From Lachnospiraceae bacterium UBA7182 (GTDB taxonomy: Bacteria; Bacillota; Clostridia; Lachnospirales; Lachnospiraceae): a stretch of DNA of 34,326 bases. A model generated the notes under the pieces. The model was not told the origin of the DNA and searched no databases. It saw nothing but the letters and a program-made list of their open reading frames with translations. This document shows, one piece after another, positions 8,593 to 15,604 of the stretch. The position numbers and the translations under genes were made by a program. Each line of letters starts with the position of its first letter. The first letter of the stretch is position 1. The stretch covers positions 1 to 34,326 of the forward strand of contig DKVI01000116.1 in assembly GCA_002491115.1 (NCBI GenBank), given 5' to 3'.

Positions 8593-10926
8593 TTATTCCG
8601 CCAGATAGATCGCGGATTTCTTTAAGATCTCCCTGACCGCCTCTTCCACACGGATACTTCCTTTTAAAACCCTCGCGCCCACTTCGCAGACTGTCGTCTC
8701 GATCCTCGTGTCGCCCATACACAGACCGGACGCGGACCCTGCCATCGCTTTGAGCTTTTCAAAATCCTGTTCCCCGACCCATTTTACTTCCAGGGAAAAT
8801 TCCGAGCCGTCCTCGCTGGACAGACTGATGCTCATATTCTCCTCGTCCTTCCTGGGATTTTCTTTCAGTTTTTCAAAGGACGCCTGGTTGACCGGGAACC
8901 CTGTCGCCATATCGATGTCCTGCAATTCCCGTCCGAACAGGAAGCGGAAAAATTCTGTGGCAAGCTCGTTTTCTTTCGCGTCCGCGCAGATTCCGATCAG
9001 CCCCTGGGGAATAAATCCGTCTTTTACCTGTCCCTGCCAGACGCCGTAATCCAGGTTTTCATCCATATCCGCCAGGGTGGTAACCATCGTAAAATCCCCG
9101 TCCATCATGTATCCGACGCCGGCACTGAGTTTCTGTTCTTCCATACCGATGCCCAAAGCGCCTGAGGATACAGTAGAGAAATAGTCTCTTGCCCAACTCT
9201 GATCCTTGCTTCTTTCATACCACTCTGTCTTCTGGGTAACCGTTTTTCCGTCCACCCCCATGACTTCCGCGTTATAGATACGCTTCGCCTGCTCTAAAAA
9301 TTCTGTCAGCTTTTCTTCCTCGATCGTCCCGGTCTTCGGGTCCGTCCAAGCAGCGGAACAGTTGATCGCAAGGGTGCGAAGCATCTCTTCTTCGGCCTCT
9401 TTTCCCAGAAGCATTCCTTCCGGATTTTCCTTTCTAAGGGCTTCCATGGCGTCTGCCAGTGTAGTAAGATCCGTAACATTGGCAACCGTGTCCTTGTCTC
9501 CCATGATCATCGGCAGACGGAACCGCACCGGCAGATACCACAGTTTCCCGTCCTCTTTGCATCCGTCCACAAGGTTGGGAAACGGTGTGTCTTCTCCCGT
9601 AAAAGTCCCCACAAGACTGTCAAGGTCTGTCAGCACTCCTTTCTCTATATAAGAATGCAGCGGAAGACCGTCCAGTACCAGAAGATCAGGTCCTGAACCG
9701 GACATGATCCTTGTATTCAGATTTTTGATGGCGTCCTCGGAAGTCATGCCTCCTGTTTCGCTTAATCCCTGTTCATACCTGATATATACTTCCGGGTGCT
9801 GCTTCTGAAACAGGCTTACCGCCTGACGGACCGCATAATTCTCCGTCAGCCCGTAAATATCTACCTGCTGATCAGGCACCGTGGGAATATCCGGATCATA
9901 GACGTACCGATACAGCTTACCGTCTGTATAAAGCACCAGAAATTCATTGTCCGGCAGCGCTTCCATTCCCAGAAGCAACAGCATCGGATCTCCCATGGAG
10001 CTTAATGTGCCGTCCACCACCTGCTCGATCGCCGTACCGCCGATCACATGCCGGTACAAGCCGCCGCTCCAGGCAAAATAAAGCACATCCTCCTGCTCTC
10101 CCTGCGCCGCCACCACATAATAAGCATCCGCATTACTTCCGATGTCGTTCCCTGTATGCTCCATAATAAAGTCCTGCAGGACCTTATCCGCATCCACCAC
10201 CATCTCGTCTTCCTTGTCATAAAAGACAATGCCCCTGGAAGTAATATTGATGATATACTGGTCCGTAGCGCACGCGTAATCTGTCAGACCTTCCGTCTCA
10301 AACATCTGTTGAAAGCCGCCTTCCGTAAGATCCGCCTCACAGACCTTCCCATCCAGGGCATATCCGTACAGACGGCTGTCTTTGTCAAAATAAAACCGGT
10401 GTATATAGTTCTCCTCATCCGGATATGACAGCTCCTTTACATTCCCGTCCGGGTCCGCATACAGATATTTCGGATGAAACCCTTCTTCTTCTCCGTCTTC
10501 TGACGCTCCGCCGCCGTAAATGACCGCCGCAGCGCCGTTGGGTGCAATCGTCATATGCGCTATATAGGCTTCTCCAATCTCCTTTAACCAGGGCGTGTCC
10601 TTCCTGTTCCACGTCTCCCCCAGATCAGCGGAAGTATACATCCCCGCCGTCTGTTCAAGCAGAGCGATCTCTCCGTTATCAAGAAGCTTCATACAGATCC
10701 TGGGAGAGCTGCTTTGCGTCATATCCTCCGGCAGCGTCACTTCCTGCTCCAGATAACGCCCCATCGTCTTCTCTTTGTCTTCTTCCTCATCCGTGGCCGC
10801 AACAGCAGAAGCATCCTGCTGCCCCTTCTCTTCTGCAGACCCGCTGTCCTTACTGCCGCACCCCGGTAAAAGCGCTATACTTCCCGCCAGCAAAAGCGCT
10901 GTCCATCTTTTCATCCATTTTCCCAT
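8593..10926 (-). CDS. Giant lipoprotein: Asp-box region plus solute-binding domain (copy B)
   Basis: This 777-residue lipoprotein has its signal peptide ending at Cys23 (LLPGC) and an acidic linker to about residue 52. The MGRYLEQEVTLPED segment follows, then the Asp-box SADLGETW at 98-105 and a beta-rich region to about 340. The C-terminal solute-binding domain contains AIKNLNTRIMSGSGPDLLVLDGLP. It is clearly closer to copy A than to copy C: long stretches such as FFRFLFGRELQD and FEKLKENPR are nearly the same in A and B. The start is ATG 10924-10926 with AAGGA about 9 bases upstream. It sits 24 bases before copy C and 19 bases after a tiny lipoprotein gene. It is probably an alternate-specificity or receptor form for the same permease pair, which is inference. 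Confidence 0.82.
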   Translation of the reverse strand: MGKWMKRWTALLLAGSIALLPGCGSKDSGSAEEKGQQDASAVAATDEEEDKEKTMGRYLEQEVTLPEDMTQSSSPRICMKLLDNGEIALLEQTAGMYTSADLGETWNRKDTPWLKEIGEAYIAHMTIAPNGAAAVIYGGGASEDGEEEGFHPKYLYADPDGNVKELSYPDEENYIHRFYFDKDSRLYGYALDGKVCEADLTEGGFQQMFETEGLTDYACATDQYIINITSRGIVFYDKEDEMVVDADKVLQDFIMEHTGNDIGSNADAYYVVAAQGEQEDVLYFAWSGGLYRHVIGGTAIEQVVDGTLSSMGDPMLLLLGMEALPDNEFLVLYTDGKLYRYVYDPDIPTVPDQQVDIYGLTENYAVRQAVSLFQKQHPEVYIRYEQGLSETGGMTSEDAIKNLNTRIMSGSGPDLLVLDGLPLHSYIEKGVLTDLDSLVGTFTGEDTPFPNLVDGCKEDGKLWYLPVRFRLPMIMGDKDTVANVTDLTTLADAMEALRKENPEGMLLGKEAEEEMLRTLAINCSAAWTDPKTGTIEEEKLTEFLEQAKRIYNAEVMGVDGKTVTQKTEWYERSKDQSWARDYFSTVSSGALGIGMEEQKLSAGVGYMMDGDFTMVTTLADMDENLDYGVWQGQVKDGFIPQGLIGICADAKENELATEFFRFLFGRELQDIDMATGFPVNQASFEKLKENPRKDEENMSISLSSEDGSEFSLEVKWVGEQDFEKLKAMAGSASGLCMGDTRIETTVCEVGARVLKGSIRVEEAVREILKKSAIYLAE

Positions 10927-10945
10927 ATCTTATATTCCTTCCCTG

Positions 10946-11104
10946 TCATTCACTGTCATTCTCTCCATACACCATTTCCGGAACCGTACCGCCGCCGTAA
11001 ACTTCCCCTGAAACTGAGTCCGCGTTCTTCCTGCATCCGCACACTGCTACACTCAACACCGTAATTATGCCTGCCAATACCATCATTCTCTTTAATCTGC
11101 TCAT
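10946..11104 (-). CDS. Tiny lipoprotein, shortened paralog of the 184-residue lipoprotein
   Basis: This 52-residue product begins at ATG 11102-11104, supported by AGGAG 9 bases upstream. An upstream in-frame start at 11185 has no ribosome binding site. The sequence is a classic lipoprotein signal ending CGC at about residue 24, then RKNADSVSGEVYGGG and a short acidic tail. The segment just after the lipidated Cys (GCR...VYGxG) matches the start of the mature 184-residue lipoprotein encoded at 13558-14112. Each lies directly upstream of a giant binding lipoprotein. It therefore looks like the remnant of the duplicated unit, with the C-terminal domain lost. It may still be made as a lipid-anchored peptide. 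Confidence 0.6.
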   Translation of the reverse strand: MSRLKRMMVLAGIITVLSVAVCGCRKNADSVSGEVYGGGTVPEMVYGENDSE

Positions 11105-11200
11105 TTTTAAAATCTCCTTTTTATCACCTGCATATTTTATCCACGCATTCTGTATCGCGCCAACGCCAGACACTGCTTTGCTCACTGCAAACCACTGTTT

Positions 11201-13543
11201 TTATTCCGCCAGATAAATTGCCACTCTTTTCGCAATCTCCTCCACCGCGTCTTCCGTTTCGGTGCTCCCGCTCAGCACTTTCGCCCCGACATTACATACT
11301 GCCTCCTCAATCCTCGCATCCCCTGCGCAGATGGCCGATGCGGACTGTGCCATTTCCTTCAGCCTCTCAAAATCCTCTGCAGAGCTCCACTTGATCTCCA
11401 GTGAAAACGGCTCATCGGTTTCACTGTCCGCCAGTACAAGCCCCACGCCTTCATTCCAGTCATCTTCCCTCGGATTCTCTTTCAGCTTCTCAAAAGACAC
11501 TTCATTCATGGGATACCCCGTCGGCAGATCCAGATCCTGCAGTTCCCTTCCGTATAAGAACCTGAAGAACGTAAGCGCAAGTTCATTTTCCTCCGCACCC
11601 GCGCAGATTCCCACCATGCCTTTGGGTATAAAACCGTTCTTCACCTGCCCCTGCCACAGAGCGTAGGCAAAGTTCTCTTCCTGAGATTTAAGGGAAGTCA
11701 CTATATTAAATTCGCCGTCCATCCGGGAAGTGACGCCTGCCCCCAGTTTCTGAGCTTTCCTTGCAACATCAACCGCGTTCGCGGACGCAAGCGCATAGTA
11801 CATGCCCTCCGAAGTAAGATCCGAACTCCAATGTTCTTCATAGTTTTCTTTATAATCCCTAAGCTCTTCTTCGTCCATTCCTGCAATTTCCGCCTGATAG
11901 ATCCGCCTGGCGCAGGTAAGAAAATCTCTCAGTTTCTCTTTGTCTATCTCTCCTGTCTCCTGGTCCGTCCAGGCGGCGGAACAGGCGATTTGCAGTGTGC
12001 GCAGCACTTCGTCCTCGGTCCGAAGCCCGATCAGGGCGCCTTCGGGACTGGCCGCGCGCAGTTCTTCCACCACGTCCGCAAGAGACGCAAGATCCGTCAC
12101 TTTCTCAACGCTGTCTTTCTCTCCCACCAGAAGCGGCAGCCGGAACCGAACCGGCACATACCATAATTTCCCGTCCGTCCGGCACGCGTCCACCAGGTTC
12201 TTAAACAGTTTTGTCTCTCCTTCCATCTCGTGCATAATCCCGCTTAGGTCAGTCAGGACTCCTTTTTCCTCATAGGAAGCCGCCGGAAGGCCGTCCAGCA
12301 CCAGAAGATCCGGACCGGAACCGGACATAATCCTTGTATTCAGATTTTTAATGGCATCTTCTCTGGTCACTCCGCTCCCGCCCGACAGGCCGATCTCATA
12401 GCGCACGCAGGTTTCCGGATGTTTTTTCTGGAACAGGCTGACCGCCTGGCGTACCGCATAGTCCTCTTTCAGACTGTAAATACTGATCTGTTCTTCAGGT
12501 ACAGTAGGGATATCCGGGTCATAGACATACTTATACAGTCTGGCCTGGTCATACAGCACGGCAAATGCATTGTCCGGCAGCACGGCGAACCCCTGAAGAG
12601 ACATCATAGGGTCTCCCAGAGAATTGATGCTTCCGTCCGCCACCTGTTCCATGGCAGAGCCTCCGATTACATGACGGTAGATCCCCCCTGCATAAGCCAG
12701 ATAAATCACATCCGCCTGCTCGCCTTCCTCCATCACCATACAATGAGAATCCGTATCATTGCCTACGGCATTTCCCACCGCATCCTGGATAAAATCTGTC
12801 AGGACCTTGTCTTCCTGCGTGAGCATACCCGTTTCCAGGTCATAGACACACGCGCCTCTGCTGGCAATCACGATCATATACCTGTCTGTAAAACACACAT
12901 AATCCGAAAGTCCTTCTGTCTCAAACAGTTCTTTGTGATTGCCGCCGGATAAATCCATCTCATATACTTTACAGTCCATGGCATAACCATAGAGACGTCC
13001 GTCTTTTCCAAACCAGAGCTGATGGAGCCAGTTCTCCTGATCGGAATATTCTATGGCCTGCGTGCTGCCGTCCGGGCCCGCATAGAGATAATCGGGGATA
13101 TACGCATTATCTTCCGGGTCGGGATCATAGATCACCGCCGCCGCGCCGTCCGGCGACAGGGCGATGTGGGCGACATAATTTTCCCTGATCTCGTCGTACC
13201 AGGGCGTTTCTTTGGCGGTCCAGGTCTCCCCGTTGTCGGAAGAAATATAGTACCCCGCCACCTGTTCCATCAGCGCCAGTTCCCCGCTTTCCAACCGCTT
13301 TAAATAGGCTGTGGGATAGGTCCCCATCGTCGACACTTCCTCCGGCAGGGTGAGCTCCTGCTCCAGATAGCGCCCCATACTTACGTCCTGTCCGTCTGCC
13401 GCGGACGATACGGAACCATCAGAATCAGCCTTCTGCTGATCCGGCGTACTTTCCCTGCCGGAGCAGCCGCCGGTCAAAAGCATGATTCCTGTCAAAAGAA
13501 CGGATATCCACAGCCGGGTTCTCTTTTTTATTTTATTCTGCAT
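11201..13543 (-). CDS. Giant lipoprotein: Asp-box region plus solute-binding domain (copy A)
   Basis: This 780-residue lipoprotein starts at ATG 13541-13543, where AAGGAG lies 7 bases upstream. An earlier in-frame ATG (13559-13561) overlaps the previous gene but would place that ribosome binding site inside the coding region. The signal peptide ends at Cys27 (LTGGC). The conserved MGRYLEQELTLPEE precedes the Asp-box SSDNGETW at residues 101-108. Beta-rich sequence continues to about 340, and the solute-binding domain follows (NLNTRIMSGSGPDLLVLDGLP). The protein ends AIYLAE. It is the closest relative of copy B. The order small lipoprotein-giant lipoprotein is repeated twice, implying tandem duplication. 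The role is presumed substrate capture for the downstream MalFG-type permeases. The Asp-box region could add carbohydrate or protein contact. Confidence 0.82.
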   Translation of the reverse strand: MQNKIKKRTRLWISVLLTGIMLLTGGCSGRESTPDQQKADSDGSVSSAADGQDVSMGRYLEQELTLPEEVSTMGTYPTAYLKRLESGELALMEQVAGYYISSDNGETWTAKETPWYDEIRENYVAHIALSPDGAAAVIYDPDPEDNAYIPDYLYAGPDGSTQAIEYSDQENWLHQLWFGKDGRLYGYAMDCKVYEMDLSGGNHKELFETEGLSDYVCFTDRYMIVIASRGACVYDLETGMLTQEDKVLTDFIQDAVGNAVGNDTDSHCMVMEEGEQADVIYLAYAGGIYRHVIGGSAMEQVADGSINSLGDPMMSLQGFAVLPDNAFAVLYDQARLYKYVYDPDIPTVPEEQISIYSLKEDYAVRQAVSLFQKKHPETCVRYEIGLSGGSGVTREDAIKNLNTRIMSGSGPDLLVLDGLPAASYEEKGVLTDLSGIMHEMEGETKLFKNLVDACRTDGKLWYVPVRFRLPLLVGEKDSVEKVTDLASLADVVEELRAASPEGALIGLRTEDEVLRTLQIACSAAWTDQETGEIDKEKLRDFLTCARRIYQAEIAGMDEEELRDYKENYEEHWSSDLTSEGMYYALASANAVDVARKAQKLGAGVTSRMDGEFNIVTSLKSQEENFAYALWQGQVKNGFIPKGMVGICAGAEENELALTFFRFLYGRELQDLDLPTGYPMNEVSFEKLKENPREDDWNEGVGLVLADSETDEPFSLEIKWSSAEDFERLKEMAQSASAICAGDARIEEAVCNVGAKVLSGSTETEDAVEEIAKRVAIYLAE

Positions 13544-13557
13544 ATCCATGCTCCTTA

Positions 13558-14112
13558 TCAAACAAACTGATCCATCTGGACTTTAACCGCATGAAAGGTC
13601 TGGCCGTCTTCCTCATAATCTCCCCATACGCTCACAAGTACGTCCGTTTTCAGCTCCTCCGCGGAAGCATCCAGATCCTCATATCTGGCGCCGCCATCAT
13701 AGATCTTCCTTATGTAAAACACAGTTTCTTCATCATAGGCGACCGTTGCATGATTAAAATCCGAATCATCCCCGTCCGGCGCGGCAGTGACCATAACCGA
13801 AGCGCCATCCTCACTCTCTTCCGTTATCACCTCTGCCACTGTAAACTGCATCTGCCCTGTTTCCAAAATATGTCCGACCAGATCCGCTTCTTCCTCTTCC
13901 TGCGGCGTCAAAGAAGCATTTTCCTCAGGGGCGGAAGTTCCTCCCTGGCTTACGTCTTCCCCTGGATTCTCCTCCGGTTCTTCCACGCCCTGCCCATACA
14001 CATCCTGCGTGACATTTGAAGGCTCTGATGCATCCCTGCAGCCATATAAAGTCAGGCTCATCATGCTCAGGACTCCTGCTATTGTCAATAATTTTTTCCA
14101 TTGTCTTTTCAT
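13558..14112 (-). CDS. Small exported lipoprotein of unknown function
   Basis: This 184-residue product is the first gene of the large operon. The signal peptide ends at Cys25 (LYGC). An acidic, low-complexity linker rich in Glu, Pro and Ser runs to about residue 73. A compact beta-rich domain follows (GHILETGQMQFTV, TVAYDEETVFYIRKIYDGG, VSVWGDYEEDGQTFHAVKV), which has the look of a small OB-like or SH3-like barrel. I do not recognise a family. The start ATG at 14110-14112 has AAGGAG 8 bases upstream. Its stop codon lies within the translation-start region of giant lipoprotein A, so the two are coupled. A shortened paralog precedes giant lipoprotein B. It may be an accessory of the binding lipoproteins, which is inference from position only. 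Confidence 0.75.
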   Translation of the reverse strand: MKRQWKKLLTIAGVLSMMSLTLYGCRDASEPSNVTQDVYGQGVEEPEENPGEDVSQGGTSAPEENASLTPQEEEEADLVGHILETGQMQFTVAEVITEESEDGASVMVTAAPDGDDSDFNHATVAYDEETVFYIRKIYDGGARYEDLDASAEELKTDVLVSVWGDYEEDGQTFHAVKVQMDQFV

Positions 14113-14151
14113 TGTCTGTCTCCTTTACTTAAGTTTTAACTGTATGGCAGT

Positions 14152-14184
14152 ATCATAACAGATGAACCTCTAAGTTTTCTCTAA
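14152..14184 (-). promoter_or_regulatory. Extended -10 promoter with direct repeats, start of the large operon
   Basis: On the minus strand, TG-T-TATGAT (14152-14160) is an extended -10 box about 40 bases before the first start codon. There is no good -35. Instead, two copies of TTAGAG (plus-strand CTCTAA at 14168-14173 and 14179-14184) are spaced 11 bases apart, about one helical turn. They fall where an activator would touch polymerase. This suggests activator-dependent transcription. The protein is unknown, and the BlaI-type palindromes seen at 15488-15529 are not present here. Confidence 0.4.
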
Positions 14185-14239
14185 ATCATATAAAAATTTT
14201 CCGCCTGTCGGATTACAGCCGCCCAGGCAGAAAAGTCAA

Positions 14240-14278
14240 GACCGGCGATTTTCGCTGTCAGTACGAAAATCGCCGGTC
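14240..14278 (-). terminator. Perfect 15-bp hairpin after the BlaR1-like gene
   Basis: GACCGGCGATTTTCG at 14240-14254 and its exact reverse complement at 14264-14278 flank a 9-base loop. It lies 26 bases after the stop of the BlaR1-like gene. On the minus strand it is followed by TTGACTTTTC, a broken T tract. An intrinsic terminator separating the blaI/blaR1-like pair from the large lipoprotein operon is the simplest reading. The rest of 14113-14304 holds the promoter listed separately. Confidence 0.65.
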
Positions 14279-14304
14279 CGAATTGAAACAAACGCAGCAC
14301 AGCA

Positions 14305-15108
14305 TTACAAAACAGGCACTGTAAGAAGAATACGCGCACACAAATTGACGATAAAATAATACAGGAGATTAAACACCATATAAGTTTCCGGTTCTCTTCT
14401 GGTATAGTTTAATATATTCCGGATTCGCTGTTCGGTATGGGATTCTCCAAAACACAGCCCTGCAAGTCCGCTTCTGTCCGCCGAAAGCTGTAAAAGAACA
14501 TCCGCATAAAGCTTTTTCTCGGCCCCCGCGCATTGCTTCATCACGGATTCGTCGCAGTACATCTCCATGTCCTCATACATTTTACTCATTCCATACCACA
14601 CCAGCGGATTCCACCAGTGCAGAATAAGCGTCGCCGTCCCCAGGGCGCGCACCCACAGATCGCCATGCCGGATATGCATCTCTTCATGCCGGATCACATA
14701 CCATCTCTGCCTTCCTTCCAGCCCATAGGGCAGATAGATCTTCGGCCTTATCAGCCCCGTCACAAAAGCGGACGATATCCTATCACAGCGCCAGATGTTT
14801 TTCACTTCCCTTACCGCCGGTTTTGTGTACTTTCGCATCCTTATATATTGTGCCAGAAATATACCCGCCGTTACACATGCACCCAAAAGGTACAAATACT
14901 TACATACCCGGGGCGCGGTAAAGGAAAGCCTGGGCTGTATGCTGAAAGCGCTTTCAATAAACAGCGGAACCCAAAGCCTGAAAAATACCACAAACCACAG
15001 GCCGAAACTGTATTCCTTCGGATATTTTCTAAGCGGCTTCCTTACAATAACTGCCAGCACAATCGGCAGCACCGCATAAATACTCATTTTCCACAAATTC
15101 TCTGTCAT
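14305..15108 (-). CDS. BlaR1/MecR1-like M56 membrane metalloprotease, no sensor domain
   Basis: This 267-residue membrane protein belongs to the M56 (BlaR1/MecR1) family. In characterised members it is a zinc protease that, on sensing a signal, leads to inactivation of the partner BlaI-type repressor. The zinc motif HEEMH is at residues 141-145, followed by the conserved HWWNPLVWYG membrane segment and MYCDESV at about 183-189. Four hydrophobic segments are visible: about 7-23, 36-52, 71-88 and the very C-terminus after residue 240. The usual C-terminal penicillin-binding sensor domain is absent. The stop follows the last hydrophobic segment, so the signal is not a beta-lactam bound in the usual way. 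The start ATG 15106-15108 lies 4 bases after the repressor stop codon, and a GGGGTGA site overlaps that end. Confidence 0.85.
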   Translation of the reverse strand: MTENLWKMSIYAVLPIVLAVIVRKPLRKYPKEYSFGLWFVVFFRLWVPLFIESAFSIQPRLSFTAPRVCKYLYLLGACVTAGIFLAQYIRMRKYTKPAVREVKNIWRCDRISSAFVTGLIRPKIYLPYGLEGRQRWYVIRHEEMHIRHGDLWVRALGTATLILHWWNPLVWYGMSKMYEDMEMYCDESVMKQCAGAEKKLYADVLLQLSADRSGLAGLCFGESHTEQRIRNILNYTRREPETYMVFNLLYYFIVNLCARILLTVPVL

Positions 15109-15112
15109 CTTT

Positions 15113-15466
15113 TCACCCCTGCGCTTCGTCGATCAGTTGTTTCAGTTTCTTTACTTCTTCTTTTGTCAGCTTTCTGTCCTTTAGAAATGCGGCAAAGAAC
15201 GCGGGAATATTTCCCTGACAGGTCCTCTCAAGCAGTTCCTCTCCCGCCTGACGGTCCGCCTCTTCCTTTTTCACCAACGCCTCCACAATGGTATTCTCAC
15301 TTTTTACAATTCCCTTTTCCGCCAGCTTTTTAATCACGGTATAGGTGGTTGATTTCTTCCACCCCAGCCTCTCACTGCACAGTCTGACCAGTTCAGGGCT
15401 TTTTACCGGTTCATGCTCCCAGAGAATCTGTAAAAACCGGTATTCGCTCTCAAATATCTTCTCCAT
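15113..15466 (-). CDS. BlaI/MecI-family transcriptional repressor
   Basis: This 117-residue protein is a BlaI/MecI/CopY-family winged-helix repressor. The N-terminal DNA-binding half has EYRFLQILWEHEPVKSPELVRLCSERLGWKKSTTYTVIKKLAEKGIV, which is diagnostic. The C-terminal half (residues ~75-117) is the helical dimerisation and cleavage region. Members bind as dimers to palindromes over their own promoter and are removed when the BlaR1 partner is activated. The start is ATG 15464-15466, with AGGAGG about 10 bases upstream. Two matching palindromes lie directly upstream and overlap the promoter, so autorepression is well supported. Other targets outside the window are possible. I find no third operator in the neighbouring operons. 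Confidence 0.93.
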   Translation of the reverse strand: MEKIFESEYRFLQILWEHEPVKSPELVRLCSERLGWKKSTTYTVIKKLAEKGIVKSENTIVEALVKKEEADRQAGEELLERTCQGNIPAFFAAFLKDRKLTKEEVKKLKQLIDEAQG

Positions 15467-15487
15467 CGCCCATCTGCCTCCTTCTTC

Positions 15488-15505
15488 AGTCTATTCCAAT
15501 AGACT
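15488..15505. promoter_or_regulatory. BlaI-type operator 1 (perfect palindrome)
   Basis: AGTCTATT-CC-AATAGACT is a perfect 8+2+8 palindrome lying just downstream of the -10 box, over the expected transcription start of the blaI-like gene. The form resembles BlaI/MecI-family dimer sites. It is repeated 24 bases away as operator 2. Confidence 0.7.
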
Positions 15506-15511
15506 AATATC

Positions 15512-15529
15512 AGTCTATCACAATAGACC
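15512..15529. promoter_or_regulatory. BlaI-type operator 2 (imperfect palindrome)
   Basis: AGTCTATC-AC-AATAGACC repeats the operator 1 motif with two mismatched pairs. It covers the -10 box and part of the spacer of the promoter. The 24-base centre-to-centre distance is slightly more than two helical turns, placing both dimers on nearly the same DNA face. Confidence 0.65.
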
Positions 15530-15540
15530 CGTTATGTCAA
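15512..15540 (-). promoter_or_regulatory. Promoter of the blaI/blaR1-like operon
   Basis: On the minus strand, a consensus -35 TTGACA (plus 15535-15540), a 17-base spacer and a -10 TAGACT (plus 15512-15517) form a good sigma-A promoter. The -10 is itself half of operator 2, so repressor binding would directly exclude polymerase. Confidence 0.75.
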
Positions 15541-15560
15541 TCACCAGATTCATACATAAC

Positions 15561-15604
15561 AAAAAAAGGAAACAGCCTCCCTTACCGTTACAGAGACCGT
15601 TTCC
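15561..15604 (-). terminator. Intrinsic terminator of the cobalamin-regulated operon
   Basis: On the minus strand, 12 bases at 15593-15604 pair with 12 bases at 15568-15579 (with G-U wobbles), and a run of seven T follows. The stem begins inside the last codons of the ATPase gene. This is a strong rho-independent terminator and insulates the blaI promoter from the upstream operon. Confidence 0.8.

Noticed and set aside
11105..11185. Longer start for the tiny lipoprotein
   Set aside because: The 27 extra residues have no ribosome binding site and bury the signal peptide. The ATG at 11104 has AGGAG at good spacing.
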